From Apricaphanius iberus (lineage: Eukaryota; Chordata; Actinopteri; Cyprinodontiformes; Aphaniidae), in assembly GCA_028564705.1 (NCBI GenBank), contig JAPXFQ010000075.1, positions 2,170,001 to 2,234,000 on the forward strand: 64,000 nucleotides of DNA. Direction: 5' to 3'. The notes beneath the pieces were generated by a model, which saw nothing but the letters and a program-made list of their open reading frames with translations, did not search any database and was not told the DNA's origin. Numbering within the stretch: position 1 is the stretch's first letter; each line of letters begins with the position of its first letter. The position numbers were made by a program, and so were the translations under genes. This document shows positions 55,261 to 64,000 of this stretch, piece by piece.

Positions 55261-58200
55261 TTCCCTGACCACAGCATATTCACAAGTCCAACTTCCTTGC
55301 TAGCAGCTACGGTTTTAGCCGAGGAGCGCAACATTTAATCAGCAGGTTTAAAAGAAGAGCTCCAATTCCCTGTCAAGATGGCCATGAAAAGAAAGGATTC
55401 CATTTCAAACTTTATTATTTCAATCTTCTTCTAATAATGTGTCCGTCTCTATTTTATTCTTTTTCACTTATAAAAACAAGATGTTTGTTGCTTCTTCCCG
55501 ATTTTTAGGAAGTATTCAATTGCTATAAATGGGAAGCCAACATGTCACATCTTCAGATTTATCGAAAAAATATGAAAACAATGCATCGTTATCCTTTCCT
55601 CTAAAATCTATCGGCTAGCTGCCCTCATTACATTTCCGCCGGTCAGTCCCTCAAAACCTTCCGGGCTGCAGGGGGAAACGTTCCTCTAACAAACCTCTAA
55701 GGGTCTGATAACTATTTAGCTGATGGCTGAAGGAAATTGAAAATACTTCATTTTATTTAAGGGTATACGTAAGAAGTGGTTGATAATTAGAAATAAGGTG
55801 TTTTACTTGACAATAACAACAGTGGTAAACCATGCTTCAGTTATGCTCTACTTTAGTCACTTTTGGACAGTAGGAACCTTTTGTAGTTCCTCTAACCTTT
55901 TCAGGAACCTGGCAGGTCATGCATTCACACAATTGAGAGCCAGGGACCATGGCCCTCAGTTCCTAGAACCATTTTAGCTCCTACTCTGGGTGCAGGGTCT
56001 TTTCGTGGTTCCATCTGAACTCATATGATGTAGGTGTTTGGTGACCTAAGCCCCTTCCTAGATTTCTGCTTTTTTTAAGGCCCTGCCATAAAAAACAAAA
56101 CAACAAAAAACACACTAAAATTATAGAAAAATCAACTAGAAAAAAAATGTAATTAAAGTTTTTTTTTTATAACAGGCAGTCTCTAGGTCCTTGACTCCTT
56201 CGCAAATAGAATCTGAAAAGGTTCCACTGGGAAGGGTAGTTATAAGATCAAAACTCTAAGAAGATGGTTCTAGGATCGCAGTTTGAGTTGGTCTGTCAGA
56301 TAAAATTCAATCAAAATGGATCAAAGTTTTTTGTGCAAATGGCCAAAGGGGTTTGAATACTTTGGTGAGGCAGCGTATTTTAGACGGACGTAGGGCCGAA
56401 CATAAATGTATTTGATCTATTAATTGTTTTGTTTTTTCTAATAATACAATAATTTTTGGAAAATCAACTTTTTTTTTTAACCAATTCACCACTTGGACTT
56501 CCATAGCTCAGAGTGATCTCAGTCCATCCAGGACCAAACATCGTGTCTTACAAGCATACTTTACAGCTTGCTTTTTAGTCGGAGTTTGAGGGACGGGATG
56601 ATTGAAATAAAAGTTTTTTTGAAAATATTTTTTTGCCACAAAAAAAAAAAAAAAAAAAACACAGGTAGAAAAAGAAGATTAAAATTGGAAATCTCATTTG
56701 CAATGAAAAAACCCCCCAAAATTTCATTTTTAAGCCATATTGCCCAGCCCAAGCCACAGGGCTGACCTGCAATGTGCCACATGTAGCCTTCTACTACCTC
56801 TGCATCCTTCCCCAACCGTCTTGGATGCAGTCAATGGAGAGCATTGTAAACAAGCACGGCTTTTGTGGATGGATATTGACAGACACCAGGCGGGCGGGCG
56901 GGCGAGCGGGGGGAGGCGGTGTCTGGTGGGGACATCCCTGGCAGTCAGAGGCGTTTATGTCTGCGGCGCCACTGTTTTGCTGGCACCTCTGGAACAGCAG
57001 GGAAGGAGGGATGAGTCCGGGGAGGGGAAAAAAACGAAACAACGAACGTTTGCTGGATTGAGACAGATTGGTGAATAACGGGACGTGTGCAGACAGCGTA
57101 TTATGGGATGCAGGACAGAGTTTAAATCTGCTTTGTGTATTGATTTGGAACCAGTGGTGAAGGTGAAAGAGCTGAACAGAAGCTGCAGAGGTTGAGAATT
57201 AGCAGAAATGCCAATGAGGAACGGCTTTGAATGCAAATCAGCGTCAAAGGAGATCTCCTCGTTAACTGTTACAGTTTACATGCTGGAGATTATACCGTAT
57301 TATGAAAGTTTGGGTTTGTGTGTCAAGCTCTCAGTATCATCTCCACACTGGATACATTTTCCTTTCATGTATGTTTTTACAAAGATGTCTGAATATTCAT
57401 TTTTTTATTGATCCAATTGTATTTTGACATTTGTTAAAGGTTGGACAACGTTCACATTGTATTTATCATTTACATTTTTGGATAAAATTTTCTTTTAATT
57501 AGGATTTCATTATTTGAAATTATTCTAAAGAAAGGCTTCTGTGTGCTTTTTAGATAATGGGAGCTGTGTTACACGAATTACCCCTTCTTTTTAAGCTAGA
57601 AGTTCTGAGTTTCAGGTCAGAAAAATGACTTGAACTCCGCTTGAAGTCAGAGTTCTGACTTGCAAACTCAGAGGTCCATTAGCAGCTCGGAGCTCAGAAT
57701 AAATATGGCCGCCAATAACAAAAAGTACTCTGAATTTGTGAATCTCATTAAATGAAGAGAAACATATTGTGTTCATTCAGTTTCCATCTTGCAGTAAGAA
57801 CACACACAAGTTGGGCGTGAACTCATTTCAACCACAATAATGTTGAAATTCCTGTCGTCTCCGATACAAATTCCAACTTCGCACGCAAATCGAATGCAAC
57901 TTTAAATACGATACAATGCATTACCTTATACTTCTAAGAGTGCCTATAGCATTTTAACCCTATGAATATCCAACAGTTATGTTGACCTTAAAATCCAAAA
58001 AGTATTTTATTAGGGTAGTACTTGATAGACCAAAGGAGCCAATAAATTCTAGAGTGGAAGAAAAAGGAAGCTTCGCTTTACATTTTCCACAAATCTGAAA
58101 ATGGTAATTATTGGTTTCACATTCATAGCAAATAAAATGCTATCTAAAAAACAAGCAAGCAGCAACGAACATTGTTTTTACAGGTGGAAAAGATTAAAAT

Positions 58201-60624
58201 AGAGATGGATACTGTATTAGAGGAAGAGGAGGATAATTAATACTACAGTTTAAAACTGTATCCTTCCTTCTTATTGTTAGCATTAGCTTGCACTGCTGGC
58301 CTAGCTATTGGATCATTAATCAGTTAAAGTTGAGGCAGCTCATATTTTCTCACATTTATTCTTATTTTCCCTATCACGACTATTAGGCAGGTACATTTTA
58401 CACAGTGTTTTTTTTTTTTTTTTTTTTTACAAAGAATGGTTGTATTCATCTTTAGAATTGTATTAAATACTGACCAGAAACAGCTTTATTTATCAAGTTT
58501 GTTCACAGCAAGAAATTTGTTCTGGTTCCACCTTGATCTTAAGGACATTTTAAATATAAATATATACGAACAAACTTCTGTAATGTTTGTGTCCACGACG
58601 TGTTGGGTCTGCAGAGACGTTAAACGACCATTTCCTGACGCTACACTGGTACAACTCCTTAAAGCCGGGATCACACTGTGTGTTCCTCAGCCGTCTCAAA
58701 AGACTCCTTCATGCCGTACGTTGCGAGCTCCACCGAGCTCCAAAGATATGTTAAACTGCACGGCAGCAGACTTCAGTTGGTCAAACTGTACAACGTCTAG
58801 CTGTAGCAGGATGCGCTAAAAGCCAACCTCACCAGTGACCCAGCATACGACACTGAAAGCTGACAGATGGGCAGAGCCAAGATGGCGAGAAGGAAATGTA
58901 AACAAGCGCTAGTTGCATTAATAATTTTGTTTCTAGACTTGAATCAAATGACAAAAAGAAGATGAGGGAGATGAGGAAGAAAACATGATTGTAGACACAC
59001 TTATTGCTTGGAAAAAGGGGACAGTTTGGGATGCTTGTTCTTCTTTGTTTAGCATTATCCTAGCTAGCACGTCGCTAACGGGGTGCAAATTAATTGGTCA
59101 AATGCAGACTGGAGTCATAGAATTTCCGACTCCGCCTGAAGACCGCCGATGGCTGGTTTCGGTCATAGCTGCAATAACTACGTCAGACTGCGCAGCCACT
59201 GAACGGCGAATCACAGGCGCGCTCGCCGTTTTTCATCGCAGCCCTTTTCACGACAAAAGTAAAGGTCTAGGATGGTCGTAATCGCACAGTGGCTTAAGAA
59301 GGGAAGGTCAGACCTTTGTTGTGGATCAACCTAAACCCACAGTAGTAAGTGAGCATTGGTAGATGGTGTTTCTTGAGTTGAGGATGTGTAGTCTCCGCTG
59401 AGCCTTCTTCCCAACACTTTCTATGTAGAAGGAAAAGCTCAGGTCCTGAGAAAGGTTACCACAAGAGATCCTCTGTATTTGTTATCAGCTCTCCTTTCCG
59501 TTGTGGTTAAAAAGCTTTAATCAAACAGGTTTAAGATCTAAAAGCAAGTGTAAAATGTTTAAAATGAGTCTTTGTCCAAGTTTGAGAAGTTGTGTGAAAT
59601 AAGCCTGATGTTCCCAAACAGCTGAATGCTATTGTTCAGGGTCACAGTCCAGAAATAACGCCTGGGAGTGTAATGCTTTGGCATTTAAGACTTCATTCAA
59701 GTAATAAAGAACTGACATTCTATTGCTGGACTCCTGTCTGTCTTGTGGGGAACTTCTTCTGTCTTCCTTTTTTTTTTTTATAACAAGGCAATGAATCCGC
59801 AGGGATCCTCGCACTCAACGCCCTGCTTGCCTCCAGAACTCCAAGCTTGCCTTATACTCAATTAACTGCGTGTGTACACTGAAAGGTCAAAAAGAGTGAG
59901 TTCAACTCGGTCTAATAAACACAGAAAAATGGGGCTATTCAATCTCTCTGGGGTTTGACATTTATGAGCAGTGTGCAGATTGATGGAACGTAAAAATGAA
60001 TCTCCTCCTCTCTTTCTGGTTTCATTATGTCAGTTTTGAGTCTTTAAGGTTCTACATGTAAATCTCCGGTGAAAGGGTCAGCGGCTCAGGTGGCTTCCGT
60101 TTCCCACATCGGTCTTGATAATGTTCGCTCTGACATGTGATGGAAACCAACCTCCTCCTCATGGACTCCAAAGTGCTTTAACACGATGACGAATAGGCCG
60201 AGCAGTTGGATGGTGAAAGTGCTACCGTTGAAAATAGCTTTGTGTGAGCTTTCCTGCGTCCCTTTTTGAAGGGATACTCACTTTTCCCCGGCAAGCCATG
60301 ATTGGTCAATTGATGGATGAGGCCAGATTACCGTTTATCCCAGGGAAACCTCAAGAGGTCTGGGAAATGTGCACACACGTGTGTGTAAAGGAAAAAATAA
60401 GGAGTGGTTTCATCAATAAAAATTCAGTGAATGCTCATTCATATCATACAGCATCAGCAATTTAACCCTTAAAAAGCAAATAAAGGATTTATAACAAAAA
60501 CCTCGTAGGGGGAAATGAAAAAAAAATCAATATTACATAGATTTTTATGTGGCTACTTATGTGACAGTAATTAATCTAAGTAAATGTGAATCTGAGCAAT
60601 ATTTCCATAGATGTAAAACACATA

Positions 60625-61609
60625 CAGAGGGGAGAAAAAGTATTTGATGCTGATTTTTTTTACTTTTTCCCACCTACAAATGGCATGACCCATCTTCAAT
60701 GCTCTTACTGAGGGAAGGAGAATGTTGGCGAAGATCTCCCCTCAATACGGATCAGTCATCCTGTCCCCTTTGCAGAAAACCATCCCCAAGAAATTATGTT
60801 TCCACCATGCTTCACAGTCTGGATGGTGTTCTTGGGGTTGTACTCATCCTTCTTCTTTCTCCAAAGACGGTGAGTGGAGTTTAGACCAAAAAGCTCCACT
60901 TTTGTCTCATCAGACCATATGACCTTCTCCAATTCCTCCTCTCGTCATCCAGATGGTCATTCACAAACTTCAGACGGGCCTTGACATGCGCTGGCTTGAG
61001 CAGGGGGACCTCGCATGCACTGCAGGATTTTACTCCATGACGGCGGAGTGTGTTACTGATGGTTTTCTTTTAGACTGTGGTCCCACATCTATTCAGGTCA
61101 TTGACCAGGTTCTGTTATGTAGTTCTGGGCTCATCACTCACTCTCCTCACTGATGCCACACAAGGCAAGATCTTGCATGATGCTCCAAACTGATGGAGAT
61201 TGACCGTCGTCTTGAACTTCTTCCATTTTCTAATTATTACACCAACAGTTGCTGCCTACTCATTAAGCAGCTTGCCTATTGTCCTGTAGTCCATCCCAGC
61301 TTTGTGCAGGTCTACATTTATATCCCTGACGTCCTTGCGCAGCTCTCTGGTCTTCTTAAAGAAGAACTAACATGTCTGTGGGAGCCTGAATTCTTACTGG
61401 TTGATAGGTGATCAAATATTTATGTCATGCAATAAAATGGAAATAAATTTTTTCTTTGATCATCCGCTAAGAATTTCTGCATTTTTGTTTTAGATTCTGT
61501 CTCTCAGAGTTGAAGAGTACCTTTGATACAGATTACAGGCTGCTACATGCTTTGTAAGAGGGAGAACTTCAAAAATCAGCAGTGTATCAAATACTTGTTC
61601 TCCCCACTG
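60625..61609 (-). pseudogene. Tc1-like transposon with both ends, transposase decayed
   Basis: The target TA at 60623-60624 and 61610-61611 flanks CAGAGGGGAGAAAAAGTATT at the left and, read inward, CAGTGGGGAGAACAAGTATT at the right. The repeats continue TTGATGCTGATTTTT / TTGATACACTGCTGATTTTT. Inside, the minus strand corresponds to a Tc1 transposase (for example + strand words CCACCATGCTTCACAGTCTG, TTGTCTCATCAGACCATATG, CATGACGGCGGAGTGTGTTA) with many stops. The size, just under 1 kb, is shorter than a full 1.2-1.6 kb element. Confidence 0.85.
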
Positions 61610-61822
61610 TAAAGGCAGCCAGGTTATTTTATAGGCTTGTTAAATATAAGAATTTTATCTCAGTAATTTGTTCAAGCCGTGGACAAAGTGGTCATTGCAA
61701 AAAAATTTATTCCAGTTGCAATAATGCAAAAGAAAATGTGAAGCCAGAACCTTTAAAGGTCTCGTTCACTGAGAAACCGTGTTATGCTTGTGGTTTTTGA
61801 AATACGATCGGTCATTCAGAGA

Positions 61823-62225
61823 CTATGGTTACATGCAGCCAATATTCAGGTTATGGTCGGGTTAAGATCAATATTCTGGTTTCTTAAACATTCAGAATAA
61901 CCCGTTTACATGCGTGAGCAGAGAGAGTTAGAGAGAGAGCAGAGAAAGTTAGTCCTGTATGGAATTTGTATGCCAGAGAGCGCATACAAGTTCCTCTACT
62001 CAAAAGACCAAGATTCTTTGCGGATAAAACATGCACCGAACAGAAATCAATGGGGATTTGATGGGGATATGCCAACATGCGTTTACATGACCGAATATTC
62101 GGGCTAGAAAAGGGGTACCCCAGGGATCATATTCACTTTTGTCAGTGTTTTCATGGCGTGACCAGGTTATTGCTACTATTCCGGTTTTGAACGGACTATT
62201 GGCTGCACGTTAACGTAGTAAGAGT
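61823..62225. mobile_element. MITE with imperfect terminal inverted repeats
   Basis: CTATGGTTACATGCAGCCAA then TATTCAGGTTATGGTCGGG at the left is mirrored by ATTCCGGTTTTGAACGGACT then ATTGGCTGCACGTTAACGTA at the right. CCGTTTACATGCG near 61908 and CATGCGTTTACATGACCGAA near 62076 form a second inner pair. GTTTACATG-type ends are common in fish MITEs. Confidence 0.7.
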
Positions 62226-62694
62226 TGTTAATGAATGCTGCAGGAAAACTCTTCTTCAACCCCCATTGGCTGGATCAGCAGCAGAAAAAAAATACACAGG
62301 GAAAATAAGTGAGTCAAAAAGCTTTGTGTGCTATACTTTAATTAATTAAAGAAGTCAGATTTCTTGTTGGAAAGTGATATGTACATTATTTTAGATGAGG
62401 AACTTTAAGGGTTTTACAGGTTTGCCTTAGAATGAAGTTTGCAATTTTTTTAGGTCTCAATAAAAAAAAAAAAAAGAACAAAAGCTGTTTTCTAAAATTC
62501 ATTTAAAGAAAATTTTTTGTGCAGGAAAGTCTGCTTTTGTGTAAAAATCATTGGGCAAATCTGGTCTTTGCAACAGATGGCAAAAGTATGGTTGTTTAAA
62601 AACTAATAATTGGTGATGTCCTCAGCATGTTTTATTGCAATAATATTTTAAATTGTCTGGAATCACTTTGCACTGATTAAAAATAAAGTCTCTA

Positions 62695-62812
62695 TCTGGA
62701 TCAGCCTCCTGTGCCAGATTTGTATCATTCCTGAACTGAAGTGAGGGGCCACTCATAATCAGTCCAGAGGCCGCAAATGGCCCCCGGGCCGCACTTTGGA
62801 CACCCCTGGTCT
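62695..62812. mobile_element. Right end of a hAT-type element
   Basis: Terminates ...GGCCCCCGGGCCGCACTTTG GACACCCCTG at 62812. Read inward, CAGGGGTGTCCAAAGTGCGG is a well-known vertebrate hAT terminus. The matching left end was not located upstream. Confidence 0.65.
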
Positions 62813-63674
62813 ACATGCATCCTGTATTTATTTTACTAGTGTCATTTCTGAAACATACACACCTGATACTTGATTCCAGTGCGACCATTAGCTTTGGAAA
62901 TAATTGCTTCTCATTGTGGGGGGTGATGTTGGCAGATGGCGGTGATGCGTCTGCTGTCGACGGAGAAAACAACAGCAGCAAAACTCTTCTCCCTTTTTGA
63001 TTTGCTACCACTTCCTCAATGTAACATGCTGCATGGGACATTGGAATTATTGATCTGATGACATACATATCACAGAGACATTTGTCTTGTAGGAACATTA
63101 CCAAAACCTTGTTTCTGGGTGGGATCCTTATTAGGGAAAATTCCAAAAATTTTGACTACCAAAGTATGAGTTTCCACATTTTCAAGGACACACAAATGTT
63201 TGTTTTGTGCATTATGAAGCACATTCAATAATACAGAGATGTGGCTTGAAGCTTTTTATTCCTTGTATTTTTTTTCAAACGTTTTTCCCAAAACTGACCT
63301 TTATGGTTAAAATCAGATGAATTTAAAGACATTTGCTTAACCTTGTCTGTTTTTCTCCTGCTGGCATTTAAACTTCGATATTTTTATAGGCGCAGAAAGT
63401 TGTAGACGTTCACTAGTTTTAAAGCATTAAAACCAAAAGCTCTTAAACTGTTGCATTTACAGTTTTAAAATTATACGGAGAGCCTTTAAATTCATCTGAG
63501 GAAGCGAGACAAGACAACTATTAGTTTTGGGACAATCCTGAATGAGGTAATTTACACTGTTTTAAATGAAGACGAAGGAAGTGAGTTTAAGAATTACATC
63601 AAATACAAGAAATATTTCTTAATGTTTGTACAATTTAAGCATCATATCAAGATAAAGACATATTCAAATGTAAG

Positions 63675-64000
63675 TATTAGAGCTGTGTTGAAATATTAGA
63701 AAAATTGATTCTGAATAGATTCTCATAGAAATCGAATCAAATCGATTCACAAGTTCAAAAATCGATTTTATTTTTTAGAATAGTTTGCCCTTTTTAAAGC
63801 TGAAATGGGAAGAAACAGTCAAGACGGCCATTTTAAGTTTTGTGTCTAACGGTTAATACAGTTTTCCATGTTGAACTGTTACTCACCCACTGTTAAGTCA
63901 TTGAATTTCTGGCATATAATTGAGATAACAGTTAAAAAAAAAGAAGCTTTTAATAGCACTGACCAATATCACTATTGAATTGGGTCAGATTAAAACGAAT
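63675..64000 (+). mobile_element. Left end of a hAT-like element, cut by the window edge
   Basis: Begins TTAGAGCTGTGTTGAAATATT and continues with repeated AATCGAT/GATTC words (GAATCAAATCGATTCACAAG, AAAATCGATTTTATTTTT). The start matches the reverse complement of 10298-10312. The rest is outside the window. Confidence 0.5.

Larger units (their letters stand above)
53610..64000 (+). other. sorcs2: sorcs2 intron 1 (continues beyond the window)
   Basis: No further VPS10 exon is found up to the window end. A very long first intron is typical of SORCS genes. It contains the foldback MITE, Tc1 remnants, another MITE and hAT ends listed separately. The stretch 55261-60624 otherwise shows no gene; 56880-57010 is locally GC-rich, a 20-base poly-A starts at 56641, and poly-T lies at 58407-58429. 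Confidence 0.8.

Noticed and set aside
56740..57078. Overlapping frames in the GC-rich patch at 56.8-57.1 kb
   Set aside because: Several frames are open at once on both strands, as expected from local GC-richness and short G-rich repeats; no domain seen.
58436..58819. 127-residue + strand frame in sorcs2 intron 1
   Set aside because: Not similar to the VPS10 domain that must follow exon 1; no splice sites frame it; probably chance or part of a decayed repeat (the TTAA at 58659 and 59294 bracket weakly mirrored sequence, but the inverted repeats are not convincing).
1..64000. CRISPR arrays, bacterial operons, prophage, rRNA genes
   Set aside because: None present; the window is vertebrate nuclear DNA. 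Regular repeats here are microsatellites and transposon ends.

Overview
This is a stretch of vertebrate nuclear DNA, almost certainly from a ray-finned (teleost) fish. The evidence is intron-containing genes of vertebrate type with GT-AG splice sites, very low gene density, a tRNA-headed SINE of teleost style, many Tc1/mariner, hAT and foldback (MITE) DNA elements, LINE fragments with fish-type 3' ends, and many AT and trinucleotide microsatellites. Nothing prokaryotic was seen: no operons, no CRISPR, no rRNA.

Three host genes can be supported. (1) tada2b, + strand, last coding exon at 847-2058, encoding the end of the SANT domain through the C-terminal SWIRM domain of the SAGA adaptor ADA2B; its first exon lies left of the window. 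(2) grpel1, - strand, complete in four exons between 12525 and 8009, encoding a 217-residue mitochondrial GrpE nucleotide-exchange factor. (3) sorcs2, + strand, first coding exon only at 53286-53609, encoding the signal peptide, propeptide with a furin site, and the start of the VPS10 domain; the remaining 10.4 kb of the window is its intron 1. To my knowledge the same gene order and orientation (TADA2B+, GRPEL1-, SORCS2+) is found on human 4p16, which supports the orthology calls. The genes are neighbours, not a pathway: chromatin modification, mitochondrial protein import and folding, and a neuronal sorting receptor.

Layout: 1-846 tada2b intron; 847-2058 tada2b exon; 2059-8008 3' UTR and spacer with AT microsatellites and dispersed repeats; 8009-12525 grpel1, with intron 2 filled by hAT pieces and a dispersed repeat; 12.6-53.2 kb a 40-kb intergenic region made largely of decayed transposons; 53286-53609 sorcs2 exon 1; 53.6-64 kb sorcs2 intron 1 with more Tc1, MITE and hAT pieces.

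The most informative non-gene structures are transposons whose ends can be fixed from the sequence: a 2.2-kb hAT-type element at 28174-30387 with an 8-bp target duplication (7/8 match); a 1.1-kb hAT-type element at 45591-46686 with an 8-bp duplication and a partial second copy in grpel1 intron 2; a TTAA-flanked element at 32136-32641; a TTA-flanked Harbinger-type MITE nested in another element at 36154-36637; a TA-flanked Tc1-type element at 60625-61609; and a long-armed foldback MITE at 54287-54711. There are also several unexplained dispersed repeat pairs, a near-perfect 53-bp hairpin at 17888-17940, a 28-bp perfect palindrome at 23897-23924, and an array built on a self-complementary AGCTAAATATTTAGCT-like unit near 51.7-52.5 kb. 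I did not find a convincing new functional system. All family assignments come from reading the sequence without database searches.
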